Assembly (NCBI GenBank): GCA_022113835.1
Contig: JAILWY010000007.1
Coordinates: forward strand, 8,595,001-8,659,000
Direction: 5' to 3'
Length of the DNA stretch: 64,000 nucleotides
Source: Atopsyche davidsoni
Lineage: Eukaryota; Arthropoda; Insecta; Trichoptera; Hydrobiosidae
Both the position numbers and the translations under genes were made by a program. Below, piece by piece: positions 10,850 through 23,744 of the stretch. The notes beneath the pieces are model-generated. The model was not told the DNA's origin and ran no database searches. It worked only from the letters and a program-made list of their open reading frames with translations. Each line of letters starts with the position of its first letter. Position 1 is the first letter of the stretch.

Positions 10850-12677
10850 TAAACGACCGGCGAGCGACTTGACATTTCGCACAGATACGACAAGTGGAGG
10901 CTCGCGCTGACCCGCGGCGGCCGTGACACGCTTCGCTGCGCCCGGAGGCTGGCGTGATGCGTCATCGGTGATTGATTCATTTCAAAAACCCTTATTTTTT
11001 TTCAATTTTTTAGACTACATTTCATAAACAAAAGAGCTTCACACATCAGGGAGTTTTTTTGAAGTATTTATAAAAAAAACAATTAACAGTGTTACTTGAC
11101 ATATTTTATTTAATGATGATTCAATCTGTTTCGCTAAAATACTATTTTATATAAAACATAATTTTATTCTACAGAATTATTTTCGGTTGATTATTTATGA
11201 TCAGAAACTATGGCCACATATCGTAAAATTGCGTTCTCCCTATAAGAAAAACAAAGAACAAAATCAATTAAAGAAAACAATGCTTAATTAAACGGTCTCT
11301 ATTGCTTGAAAGCGTCAGTGGCTTAGATAAGAAGGAATGGCAGAGATATAAGTGAATGCAAATATCTCGAATTATAAAAACCACAAAATCCTTAAAAACA
11401 TTTCAAAAAACAAGAGCTTTCACTTACGGAGATAAATTGAGTAACATTCAAAAATCATTTGAAAATATATTAATTTTATCAAATTGATCTTTATAATAGC
11501 ACAATACATACAAAAATAAAAACAATTTCCTATGGTAGAACGTTATTTCGTATTCAGGAAACCTGGTGACTCAGTGTAATCACCCGTCAAAGCAAACCAG
11601 TGCAGTCGAGCTCCACATGCATTAAGTTCTGACAAAACAGTGTGTTTTATGAAATCGGATTTGCAGACGACCCGCAGTGTCAGGGTCGCGCCGAGGAGTT
11701 GCAGGGTTACAGAATCGTACACGCGGATATTGTCTGTTATTCCCGGGCACAATCTTTTCCTTATGAGGCTGGCGAGTTTTAATTTTTTTTTTTCAATTAA
11801 TTTCCCGTTTAAATGATAATTAATATATACTACTTAACAAATATACTGCAACGCTTATTAATTTGAATGGCGGTGGTAGCCAGTTAATGGCAGGGTTGCA
11901 TACTATTTCACAGGCCATGTTCACATAATATTTTAATAGGTTTCGCGAGTAATTTGCCACTTTACACCGATATAAGCTGGGGGAATAATGAGCCAATCTA
12001 GGCGGGCCGCGTGTAGGGCTCACATGTTACTTATTTATAGATAACTATAAAATGCCAACGGTTCATTTGCGCCCATAATGCATTTAAGAATTTAGAATAC
12101 TAATGAAGCGAAAACATGTGTGTTAGTTTTATTGGCGTGGGAATTAACTTGCGTGTCAATATTTTATGATAACAATGAAATTCCGTGTTAAAATCAACGG
12201 TTTGCTTTAAGGCATGTAATAATAACTATATTTATTATTAATGCTTATTTAAATATGCTGTATACAAAAAGGAGTAAACTGACAAGGATACAAAGGTGTG
12301 AAACGTACTGACATTAAAAATAATTTAAATGGTAATTATTTTTTATAAAATAAATTTTAAATACCGACATACAATAGTTTTAGAAATAAATTATCTCCTC
12401 AATGCATAGAGTTAATCCCTTAATTACATTGTCACATTACTCGCTCATGGTATGGTAGACGATATGATGAAAAAAATAGAAAGACACGGACACATATGAG
12501 TTGAAGGGATCGGTGCTAGCTTTCAGGTTTCGTACTATATCACTCCGCGCCATTAAAGTAAATATAAGTCTTAAAAAAGTAAGACAAATACTCTGGACCC
12601 AAGTAAGACAGCATTCTCAATGTCCACTTTCTAGTTCGAAGTAAAGTTAACCTAGCTTTTCTTTACTAAATTTATTT

Positions 12678-12785
12678 GTATAGTATCGACACATTTGGGT
12701 TAACCGTACTAAATAAAAATTCTAACATTGATATGGGTACACTAAACGCAGTTAGGTGCTAACCCAAATACGTAGATACTGTAAA
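12678..12785. repeat. Short inverted-repeat element (possible MITE)
   Basis: The left arm TAGTATCGACACATTTGGGTTA (12681 onward) is matched in inverse orientation by TAACCCAAATACGTAGATACT near 12758-12780, with a few mismatches. The 50-bp interior is AT-rich. The size and structure fit a very small MITE or a foldback element. No target duplication was identified. Confidence 0.5.
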
Positions 12786-13046
12786 TAAACAAACTCAGTT
12801 TAAAAAAAACAAAGTAGGTGAAAATAATTGGAATCAACCCTTTCGGTGTTTCCACGTTATAGTGTAAATAATAATATTAAATAAAAGCGCATTTGATTGT
12901 GTATATTACGCAGCAGTTGTGGGATCTGTGAGGACGACGCATTTATACGCGTTTTGTTGGTGTATTCATATTTAGAGTTACAAAGGCTCCGGCGGGATTA
13001 GGCTCAGAGCGCCGAGACGTGGGATTCTAGTTTGTTTGAGGCTTAC

Positions 13047-13271
13047 CACCAGAACCAGATACAGTCCGTAACTCTCCCGAGTGGCGAGGCTGGCGGAGGA
13101 GCCGACGCGGCCGGTAATAAGATCGGGATGATTCCATTCGAGCCGCGCGGACACGGCGATCCGACCATCTGCCGCCGACCGATGTCCCTCGAGACGGATC
13201 AATGTTAATAAAGAGCAAGAGCCTCGATAGTGTCGCGCACAAAGCGGGTCGCGCTGATATTGCCTCCAGCC
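13047..13271 (-). other. Possible internal exon (225 bp), coding or lncRNA
   Basis: On the minus strand a pyrimidine-rich tract ends in TGATTTCCTGCAG (acceptor, exon from 13271), and 225 bp later comes GGTG|GTAAGCC (donor, last exon base 13047). The interval is GC-rich against AT-rich flanks, its length is a multiple of three, and two of the three frames are open through it. The predicted peptides (for example starting GWRQYQRDPLCARHYRG) match no family I know. It could be a cassette exon of the gene suggested by the 41.3-kb exon, an lncRNA exon, or a conserved enhancer that happens to have splice-like borders. Confidence 0.25.
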
Positions 13272-14039
13272 CTGCAGGAAATCAAAAGTAATAAAGATGG
13301 GATGATATATACAAATGAAATCGATACTCAGTATTGAGAAGGTTGGAGACATCCATTAGGTTTCGTTTTACATGAAAACAAAAAAAAAGGTATTAAGTCC
13401 CAACAGTGATATTAAGACTGATTGAAGACCTGGGAAACAAAGAATTATCCGGATCTGAGAATCCATCACAGAAGGGTAATGTTTTTAATCAAAATACGTT
13501 ATAAATTATTATAATACATTAATTATGATTATTTTTTCCCGATTTAAATATAAAGAGTCAGTTATGGATCGATAGTTTTTCGTACATCGGCACACTTTCA
13601 TTAGTATTTTTTTCCGATAAGTGTTTTGGGTAGTCATAAAATAGGACTGAAAATAAATTTCAGTAATGGCTGCGCAATAAAAATCGACAAAGTTGTATCG
13701 GCACACGTGGAAGAGTCGCAAAAAAAATAGCAGGAAATGAGAACTGTCACTATAAATTCACTCGTGTTCATTGCAGTTAAAAGTTAGCCGGTAATTTATT
13801 AACTGTCCTCCGAGGTTAAAAAAAAATCATACCTGAACACGTGAATAAATCATACTATGCGATGTTAATTGGATTAAATATTAATTTTCTTGATTAAAAA
13901 AAAAAAAAAACCTGGAAAAAAGCTACTTAAATAATTTCATGTGTGTGCAAAAATGAGTAAATATTAGTCTTGTTTTATTAAATATTTTAACGCACCTCAA
14001 CGAAGATACAAAGAATACACGAATTTAAAAGGGTGTTTC

Positions 14040-14320
14040 GCACGGTGTGACGCTTGTATCAAAGGAGAGTTTTGTGCGATAAATGTCAGTTGTGAAGCAA
14101 GCAGTGCCGGCTTACCGACAAGCCGCAAGCGGCGTCAAGCTCGTAAATAATGCAAGTATGAATAAGTAATCGATAAAAAGCGCGGCTTTATAAGGCGGCA
14201 ATTTTAGTGTTTTGGAATAATGAAGGAAGAGCTTAGGCTGATCCGATACAATATTAACGCGAGGCGCGGCGGAGCGGGGGCGGCCCCGCCCGTGAATAAG
14301 TAAACACATTCAGGGGATGA
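14040..14320. promoter_or_regulatory. Candidate regulatory island
   Basis: GC-rich block with TTTATAAGGCGG, AATCGATAAAAAGCGCGG, GATCCGATACAATATTAACGC and GTAAACAC (Fox-type) motifs in AT-rich flanks. There is no stable coding frame. The call rests on composition and motif content only. Confidence 0.25.
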
Positions 14321-15113
14321 ATTCATTTATTTTATCTCTCCTAACCGTTTTCACGTCTGCTTTGAATTCCAAAAATCCACGAAATGGACGATTCCCTAAG
14401 TAAAAGCGATAAGGAGAGGTGGAAGGAACTTTACTTTGTTGCTCTGCACTGCGCGCTACGATTTAAATCTGATTGAGGTAAAACAGAATCATTGTGTTTC
14501 GGAATGCTTTGTATATTTTAATAAAAAAAAACAGAAGGTAATATATTTCGGAGACGAACGAAAACAAAAAGCAAATTTCAAACATACTTAAAAAAATGAC
14601 AGTTTTGATATCTATCCATGACATACATCAATATACAATGAATAAAGAAATTCACCATTTATAATATTATTGTATAAAACACCTCTCATTACAGAAGATT
14701 AAATATTATAACCTGAACGGATCTCATAAATTACTGAACCTTAAATTTAAAAAAAATTACACCTTTTTTCCAAGATGTGTTGGAGTCTTATTAACATATA
14801 TTAAAGCAAAATAATACAAATAACTAATAATATAGTTAATTAAAATCTGCATTAATAAATAATAGATAGACTTATAATATTTGTATTTCAATAAAATTAT
14901 AATTTAAATGGCAATCAATCGCTTTTTTATACAAAAAAAAAAGGTTGATTTATTATTCCATACATTCATTATGTGAATTATAATAACATTACTAGTTTTT
15001 TTGATTTATTGCCAAATTACTATCATAAAAATAATAAACCTTAAGAGAACAACGTCTCCTGTAATTATGTTTTAAAAAAAACGAGAAAAAGGTTTTGTTT
15101 TATAGTATATATA

Positions 15114-17312
15114 TTAGGGTGTCCCTTAAAATTCAAGTTCAATATTTTTTTACGCGTACCTTCTTAAAAGTTTAGTAATAACCCTATATTGTCTAGAAAA
15201 AAATATTAGTTCGATTTATAAACGGTAACCCGTGCCGACTTGCGATTTTAACTTATCCATACAAGTTGCGTAAGTACTGCGCTGTGACTTGTAACTGCAT
15301 GTTTTATTTGTCATTTCATACGTGATTTTTGAGATTAGTAGTGCTCCATTGTTTAGTGCGTTAACATGTCGGTGGAATTACGGAGTGATAAACAAAATAA
15401 TTTCCTTATCGGTTTGCCTAGATATCAAATAAATGGTGCAAAATTACCATCTAATCGACAAATTCCCTCGGTCCTATTTTACAATATTCGTGAGGTTAAA
15501 CTGATTGTTAGTGAAAGTGCAAATCTTGTGATTAGGGAGTGCATCATATATTGGGAAAAAACAAGAATTCCAACAAGGGCATATCCTAACTGCGTGAAGA
15601 AACTTGTTGATTTATATCATGTTTGGAGAGAGTTGCAAAAAAAATTGTAAGAAAACTCAGGTTACGTTCAAGAGCCGTGAGAACAATTTCAAAATTGATC
15701 TTGATAATATGTTTGATATTGCACATGCTGATGCTTTTGAGAGAATGAAAATAGAGGAAGATAAATTATTTTTAATGAAACAGAGAGAGCCAGGTCGACC
15801 GGGATGCTTAGGTGGTGTTGATAAAAAATTGGCGGAAAAAGAAGATAGATCTAAACAACGACGATTGGAAGAAGAGGAAAGGGTTGTAAGACAAAGATAA
15901 CCACTAGCTGCTGAAACTAGAAAATCAAGGGCAGAAGCAATAAAATCTGACTTCTTTGGAAGTAATGTACCCGACGTAGTCACAGTCCATTGGGATGGAA
16001 AACTATTACCCGGGTTAGATGTACGAAGTTCTAAAGAAGAACGCTTGCCAGTTATTGCTTCGTTTGACGATAAGGAACAGCTTCTTGCAGTGCCAAAACT
16101 AGAACATTCTTCTGAAAAACATCAAGCTAAGGCTGTCTCAACAGCTCTCTTTGACTAGAACCTTCACGATAAAGTACAAATAATGTGCTGCGACACAACA
16201 GCTTTCAATACTGGCCGTTTCAATGGAGCTTGTGCTATTTTGGAGAAACTTTAGGAAGAGAATTGCTGCTCGTCTGTCGTCATCATGTTTATGAATTGGT
16301 CCTAAAAGCTGTCTTTGAAAGCAAAATTAAGCTAGTAGCCCAGATATTCCAATGCTTAAAAAGTTCAGAGAAAATTGGAAAAAAACATCGACGCTAGTAA
16401 CATTGAACCATCTCTTAATTTCGTAAAACAACGTGTTGCCGAGACAGACATTCAAGCTTTGTATTTATTTTATAAGGCAGAATTAGACAAAGGTTATGTA
16501 AGAGATGACTACCGCGAATTGGTCGAACTGTGCGTAATATTTTTGGGAGGAGACACAGAGGAAAAATTAAAACTAAGCCCCCCCAAAGCCATGCATCAGG
16601 CACGCTGGATGGCGAGAGCGATCTATTCTTTAAAAATGTGTTTACTTCAGTCACAATGCAGAATAACTGCGAAGGACAAAAAGACTCTACAAGATGTTTG
16701 CTTATGTTTGTAAAACACTGGATGATTTCGTATCGGAAAAGAGCAAACAATTGTTATCACGACTGCAGATCGACGACAGTTTTCTAAAGGAAGATGTATC
16801 TTCTTGGAATAATAATAGTGCTTTTGTGGAAGCTAAAAGAAAAATAAGTTATTTGAGGGTTGTGAATGATACTGCTGAAAGGGCTGTTAAAATGATGCAA
16901 GATTTTAACGGACTTATCGCGGCTGAAGAAGAACAAAAACAGTTCTTGCTGCGCTGTGTCCAGGAACATAGAAAATTGTATCCGGACTGTAAAAAAACAA
17001 CTCTATTAAAAAGTTACCCTGACTGATTGTTATTACTTTATGTTTTTGATTAAAGATTAATGTTCATGTAATTGAATTTTTACTATTATTCACTTAATTT
17101 ATTGCATTTATAATGATTTTATACCAGACCGAAATATCAAGACAAAACACGTTTTTTACTAAACTTTGAAGCTCGGTCGGCACTGGTTGCAATTACGCTA
17201 GAAAGATGAAATTTTATATTTAAGACTCTTATAGCATTACTAAAAAAAGTAGAGGGTACCCATTTCGAAATTTGAAAAAAAAAATTTTTTGGTCATATAA
17301 GGGACACCCTAA
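15114..17312 (+). mobile_element. TIR DNA transposon, 2.2 kb, superfamily unassigned
   Basis: Both ends carry the exact 15-bp inverted repeat TTAGGGTGTCCCTTA (15114-15128 and 17298-17312). Further in, subterminal inverted repeats recur: AACCCGTGCCGACTTG near 15227 and GGTCGGCACTGGTT near 17176. The interior is a plus-strand transposase gene with several breaks. The element sits in a (TA)-rich target, so the duplication length cannot be read. CxxH and RW motifs in the protein recall hAT-type DDE transposases, but the protein as a whole looks like a distinct family seen as repetitive uncharacterised proteins in insects and cnidarians. That comparison is from memory and not checked. Confidence 0.85.
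15366..17023 (+). pseudogene. Broken DDE-type transposase gene
   Basis: The gene begins with ATG at 15366 and continues to about 17023. Segments in order are an N-terminal region (SVELRSDKQNNF... IYWEKTRIPTRAYPNCVKKL); a Lys/Glu-rich region with MKQREPGRPGCLGG; a catalytic part with VTVHWDGKLLPG and MCCDTTAFNTGRFNGAC (a likely catalytic Asp); LLVCRHHVYELVLKAVF (CxxH type); FLGGDTEEKLKLSPPKAMHQARWMARAIYSLKM (RW motif); and the C-terminal NDTAERAVKMMQDFNG. It is inactive: frameshift near 15645, TAA at 15898, TAG at 16156-16158, a frameshift near 16250, another in the A-run near 16380, and one near 16690. With these repaired only conceptually, the protein would be about 550 residues. Confidence 0.85.
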
Positions 17313-17834
17313 TATATATATATATATATTTTATCAGAAAAATTAAATAAGTTTTTTAACTTGACGTTATGCTTCAAAACGTTACGGTTCACTATTTTAT
17401 ATTTCATATACATCTTCCATTCTCAAGTTGTTCAGAGTTTGAAAACCCAATTACACAATATAACCTTACCTTAAACCAAAACCAAAAATTTAAAAAAATT
17501 AAGACCACAATCTTGCATAAAATGAATTAATCACAAGACCCACCACATATAGAAAGATTTTGTGAGTATAAAAAATCAGCTAAGCGAAAAACATATTTAA
17601 TGTTGCAGAAATAATTACTATACTATTGCACGCGCAACATAAAAGCAGACAGCCATAATTCATTAGTACATTTAGTAGCGGCGTATCAAATTTCATATGA
17701 AAATACCATCGTCAGGAGCACCCGGGTCGATAAATCTAACATTTAATACTACAGGTAAACACCATAAAATGATCGCTTTAGATTTATTTATTAGAGTACG
17801 TCGTTATCAGTAAACATTTTTTTTTGTTCTCTGT

Positions 17835-18060
17835 TAGCGGCGAGCATAATTGTCGGCAGCTCCCGCTGTGGGCAGAGAGGGCACAAGAGGCGGAAGAAAG
17901 ACATTCGCAGACTTCACCTCTTCCCGCTTACCTTTACGGCCTATTAACTCCGCGTCGCTATTGTGCGTCGATGTTGTTTATAGACTCGCACAATCACTCA
18001 CGGTGCTTCGCGGAGCGCATTGTGAGGAAAATACCTTTCTCTATACACTAATCAAAATTC
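17835..18060. promoter_or_regulatory. Candidate regulatory island
   Basis: GC-rich block with CTATTGTGCG (Sox-like), TGTTGTTTATAGAC (Fox-like) and CACAATCACTCACGG in AT-rich flanks. Two overlapping plus frames (75 and 92 codons) are open across it but show no domain. The regulatory nature is inferred from composition. Confidence 0.25.
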
Positions 18061-19984
18061 ACCCGAAATTAACGACAAGTAGACTGCGAAGCACACAATG
18101 CGGCACTGTCGGGCTATTGTATCAGTGAACGGTAACACAAAAATGGTAACTGAGCGAGACAATAAAAAAAAAACATGTTGATGATTTTAAAAAATCATTC
18201 GTCGATGTGATGCTCTGAAAAGGGTCGTAATATAACGAGTGCAACGCTGCATTAACCTACAGAAGCACAGAAGTAGATGCTTGTGAAATGTCGTTGGCTA
18301 CTGCATCACGATCGTCTCGGCAACAGTAAAATACAGCGATGTCGACCCTAATAAACATTACCTCTAAAAGGAGCTCTATAACGAACCCGAAAGCGATAGT
18401 GTTTAAACAGACCAGACGAAGTTTTTTTTTTATTTTCAGAAGGTAGTACAACACAAACGTTTATAACAACTCAAATTTTATTACATATATATATATAATT
18501 GGGAATATTTTTTCCCTCGCGTTTCGCGAGCTTCGGTCAGCTCCGCGTGCCTCGGCGTCTAGGCGCAGTCCGCCGAAACAAAGGCCGCAAGTGGGATAGT
18601 GGCACTGCGGAAGGGGGTCAGCCACTTTCTAGCGCTCCCGGCCCGCCCGGCCGGAGATATATCGGCTATATTATAATACCACTCGCTTCACAAAAACACA
18701 GCCGTCGTACTGCACGTCTGATTACCATCGCACAAAAAAACTGCGAAATTGGCTGAGATAATGATAGCTCACAGGAATGGTGTTGCTTTTTGAGTGGGCA
18801 GATATATATTTTTAATAGTGAATATTGTATGTGAACAATATCATCAGGCATCAGAAGTAATCGCATTGAAATGGGCACCTAGCGATTTTTTACCGTTTTG
18901 AAGAACAAAGAACGTGAATTTGAATCACAAAAGTTGTTGGCTCCCCGAGTCAATAAAAATAAAATAAAATTTTAATACTTTAATATCAAAACTCACACAG
19001 CCATTATCAAACGAGCACTAAATAGACATCTGTTTTTAATAAAATTCATCCGCCCCTTACTCGGGCGAAAGACTTCCTTATATACCTGAGACAACGTGTA
19101 TTTCATAATACAGACATAATAAAACAACTTTTATAAACTTTCAATACATGTTTTTGAAAAAAAAAAAAAAAAGATTGCGATAATTGCAATACGGATTCCA
19201 CAGTGTTTAAAAATGTCGCTAGAGAAAGTAAATACGTGAGAAGTGCTGTTAATTAACGTTCGCAGCAAGTAGTAAAACGTACTTTAATGTTAATTTTAAT
19301 GGCATAATACAATCCAAAACAAACTTTGATATTATACGCAGAGTTTTTCTACAAACATTTATTAGGATATAAAATGTTAAAACAATAAATGTACAGTGAA
19401 AATATATCACCATGGTAGTATTCTAGCGCAAAGGTCGGTTTGGAAGTTTAGAAGTTCCGCACGCAAGCATGCCTAAGTGGAGTGTGTTCTATCAGTAGCC
19501 AGATTCTCTCAGGGGGTTCCATGGCACACGCGGGGGCTCAATTAGAAATGCAGCGTCCGGAGCATTCGGCCAGCCCGGGCGTTCTCTCGAGCGTTCGAGC
19601 AGATGATATTGCATTAGGTCATTGAGTCATTGATCGCGATCCATCATCTTGACATATTAGCGAGTATACTAGCGTCGTTATAGATATATTGTAACGATAG
19701 TGATTCGTGAGAATATTTTTATTTAAATAAAGTAAATCATAATACCCAAATGCGTAACCTAATAATAATGAGGATAAATATGATAAATTTATGCATTACC
19801 TATCCATTGGGTGGTTTGGAAATAATTATACAACCTAAACGTTGCAACAAAACTTTCTTTGTAAAGTGAAACCTAACTATACAAAAAAGAGTGTTTTTTT
19901 TAAAACTGATAGACACTGAAAACAGAGTTAGCACAGAAAATGAGTTGAGATGAAGGGATATTAAAACAGAACTACAGTGGTCGA

Positions 19985-20240
19985 GTCTCGGGCCGCGTTA
20001 AATTCCAGTTACGGTGTTCCTGCTGAGGCTTCGCGGACGCGCCGATGATCCACGTTATCGATCGAATTCCATGCACTTGGCGATAAATAATGCCGTATCG
20101 CTTGTCTGAGTGATTTGCAAATTTATTGCTTCTGAAAATCGATAAAAAAAATAATTGCTGCTTGAGTTCAAGGTGATATATGCCGCGACCTGCACTTGAT
20201 TAAAAGATAAAGAGCTGCATTAGAGCTTTCAATTTAAACG
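19985..20240. promoter_or_regulatory. Candidate regulatory island with nuclear-receptor and homeodomain motifs
   Basis: Contains TTCAAGGTGATA (FTZ-F1/ERR-like half-site), GCACTTGATTAAAAG (NK/homeodomain-like), CTTGGCGATAAATAATG and several GATAA or ATCGAT motifs in a mixed GC/AT block. It has no coding frame. The call rests on motifs only. Confidence 0.28.
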
Positions 20241-20677
20241 TCTGTTGGTATGTGGTATACGTTGTATGTTTTAAATAACTTACATTGATTTCTAATAGGA
20301 GTTTTTCGAAAAGAAAAAAAAACATTTTGATTTAATAATAAAGCTTTCGTTTGGCCAATATTTGAATAAATAAATGCAGGATGGTATCTATCAAACCGTG
20401 TAACGTATCAAGTGTCGAATCGTAAAAGTATATAAACAATGGTACAACAACTTAGAACTTAGGCACTAAAAATGAAGTGAGAGTAAACGTATTTGTTCGA
20501 GGTTACTAGTCCATCGAAAAGTAGTTCTGGAAATTGATTGCATGTAATCCTATGCAAATATAAGAGATAAGCCGTTGACATACATGCAATTCCACAAAGA
20601 GCTGCATGCCGCGGGCCTGGACTGTGAACACACCGAGAACACGAACACTCATAACTCAACTATAATATCTTTAAAGC

Positions 20678-20789
<112 letters not shown>

Positions 20790-23740
20790 GCTAAGTAAAA
20801 CCGTTATAAATTTAATTCTTAAATTATTTTTTAATTATTCTTGGCATACACTTAAACATCACTAGTTTATGCTGATCCATATTGGAGATTTTTGTTAAGA
20901 AATAATGCACATTAAATCTACGACTGACGTGATATGGCGTTATTTTTTGCTGTCATCTATTACAAAAAAGATAAAAAGAAGCTTTAATGTAGAAAAAAAT
21001 ATTGACAGAAGATTATCTAGATAATTTTAATCCTTACACACATATCACAACACACACGCACACAAACATATACACAGTAAAATAATTTTACGCTCGCTAA
21101 TATTAACTTACTGAACTTATAACTTTTTGTAATATAAACTATAAAATTCAGTTTAAAATTCTTAGCGACTGTTAAGTCCTTTTAATATTAGATGTAAACA
21201 ATGGTTTAAAGATATTTTAGAATCATCATTTGTAAGTAATATTGAATTAAACAGAGCAGTAGTTAATTCAGTAAGAAACGTTTATAGTATAGTTATTACT
21301 TATGATAAATAAGTTTAGTACCAATCAAACGGCGATCGCTCGCTTTGCAGCAGAAATAGTGAATATTTTAATGTTTAGCATTTAGTGGGATTCATTCTTC
21401 ACTTTGTCGGAGACGATGTACATAATTTGAAAACTCCACCTGATTCTAACAATAGACCTGATGCTGATCTTCTTAAAGGTGATAATAATTTAACATGCAC
21501 ATTATAAACTACATATTGTAAAAAATAATATTCACCGAAGACACAAAAACATCTAATTTATCAAGCATCTTGGATTGGTCGATGACCCAGGCCTCCCTCG
21601 GGTGGATAGGAGAGTGATGCAAGGGCTGTGCGTGGCCACTGATTGCTTTTATAGTCGCTCCTAGTACTAAGTATTTTCATAGCGCCACAACGACCTGTGA
21701 GGTGCGAGGCTCCAAGCAAACTCTGAAGACTCTGCATCCTTCCACAGGCCCGACTCAACACAGTATTGTGACATAAAAACTTCATTTAATATTTATGCCA
21801 CAATAATTACGTGATTTAAGATCTGGCAGACCGTTTAATTTATACTTTGTTTTATGTTGTATCAAAAAAAAAATATGAAGATACATTCGATCTTAAGTCC
21901 AGCGTTTAAAATGTAAATTATAAATTGTGTGCAGATTACCTGACGGCGCTAATTTGTCAAACATACGGACGATATTTTTTCGCTCTCAGAACCTATACAG
22001 TCCAAAAGTGACAGATGAGAGATTAGAAATACTTAACGCAGGATTATTGTAAGCCAATCACTATTTAGCTGTGTCCAAATTCTGCCTCGGTCTTGTCCGC
22101 GTCCAGGTACACGCCTCTAAATTATAAATCAAAGCTCAGTTCCGCGAGTCTATTTAGATTCACATTAGGCAAATGACATTTATCGAGGCAAAAAAAAAAA
22201 ACGAAAAAAACGATTCTCTCCCAGCGGGAAGCGGCAGGGATTAGTCAAAATAGTCGATGGCGAAAAAACCCGATCCGGTTGTATCGCAATAAATTAGACA
22301 ATGCGGGCAAACGCCCGCCCGGGAACCGGTCTGCGGCCGTTTAATTGTGTTATCTCACATAAAGACGGTTTTTTTTCCCCGAGCGCTGGAGTTATAATAA
22401 AACGTATCGGCAGAGCGATCGCGATGGCTAGACCGCAGAATTGAGATAATTTATGTAATGCTGTGAATAGTGACCGCGACGTTTGCCTGTTATGTATTTA
22501 TTGATATGGCGACAACATTGCTGCCTCTACTTTCCGTCGGCGCAAGCAGCTCATCAAGATGCATTTAAAACACCACGAAAAAACAGAAATATTGGTAAAT
22601 TTAATCCATTATTAGATGATGCTTGGAAAGAGTTGTTTTCATAAACCATAACGCATGAAATTATTTTCAAAATTATTGCGCCTTCAACAATTGCTTTTAC
22701 AGATACAGAAAAAACAAGATAACAGTGACTTCTTTGCACTACAATATATAATTTATAAGCATGTAGAAATAGCATTGAATAATCGATACGGTTTGGATTC
22801 GAACTCAGGATAGCATCGCATGGTTTGATAGATAGAAGTAAGATAAAACACTGGATTGATAATATTGAATAATAAAATTATTATGATTCATTGATGCGTA
22901 CAAAATGAACCACCTGAGTCCAAGGTAGATGTGTTCTAGAGGTACCAGCAGCTGCTATTAAATGGATGAATTAATACCAATCTCGTAGCACAGATATTTT
23001 TGTTTGAGTCGGTATCGAAGGCAGCTGATGGAGGCTCATTATGTCGGGCAGGTCGGCAGGTGAGATTTGATTTATTCACTAACGAATATTTGCGATGTTT
23101 TTCGCCTTTTATTAGAGCGCAGATTTATAAGTATTTATCTCATTCAAATAAATCATGTTTCCTTGTTTATTTGTTCTAGAAATTTCGCTCTTGAATTATT
23201 AAATATCAGCTCAAAATTTATTGACGTGCAAACAAAAAAAAATTATAATTATATATGTCCAGTTAATGTGTCCGCTGCAGGATAAATTCAACGGCTTGAT
23301 AGTAATGTAGAAACACTTTAAAAAGTATACTTGCCTCTCACAAATAAAAGCCTAGTGTAGCAGATAGCACAGTAAATAGGCCGTTCGTGGTGAAGTATTG
23401 AATAATGATAAATATTGATAATATACTTCGAATGGTAACTACGTACTACAGTGTGTAGCAAGTCGTCATACTTTCTACGTGAAAACAACAATGTAAAAGT
23501 TGATAAGATTGATAACAAGTTTCGATACCGCCGAACGCAGCCGCATGCGGTATCGTCCCACAAATAAACAGATTATTCTAAAAGTAATAACTGATAAAGA
23601 TGGGGAAAGTGTGGAGAAAACTCACAAGCAACGAGGTATATTTTCAATTTTGTAAAGAACTATACAAATATTTTTTTTCTTTATCTAAACAACAAGCAAG
23701 GCTAACAATTTCATACGTTTATATTATACAAAGTAACATA
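20790..23740. other. Non-coding stretch
   Basis: AT-rich with a (CA)-rich patch near 21040-21075 and a GC-richer block at 21560-21780 whose minus-strand frame (74 codons) shows no domain. The strongest island is 22080-22520. At 22790-22830 the minus strand carries GAGTTCGAATCC, a B-box-like motif, without a convincing A box. No gene is supported. Confidence 0.45.
22080..22520. promoter_or_regulatory. Candidate regulatory island, 440 bp
   Basis: A long GC-richer block with many motif-like stretches: GGGATTAGTC (K50 homeodomain), GCCGTTTAATTGTG, GAGTTATAATAAAACG (Cdx/AbdB-like), TTTATTGATATGGCG and GATCGCGATGG. It contains a small GC hairpin, GCGGGCAAACGCCCGC. No coding frame spans it. The density of such motifs resembles insect patterning enhancers. 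This is inference. Confidence 0.35.
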
Positions 23741-23744
23741 TTAA

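Larger units (their letters stand above)
10850..15113. other. Non-coding stretch with GC-rich islands
   Basis: GC-rich islands in AT-rich DNA at 10855-10980 (ends in GTGATGCGTCATCGGTGATTG), 11540-11760, 11860-12030, 12970-13280 and 14040-14320. Other parts are AT-rich with poly-A runs. No protein gene is supported, apart from the possible exon at 13047-13271. Confidence 0.45.

Noticed and set aside
10617..10980. Minus-strand frames of 67 and 81 codons
   Set aside because: They run through MITE copy 2 and a GC island; no domain.
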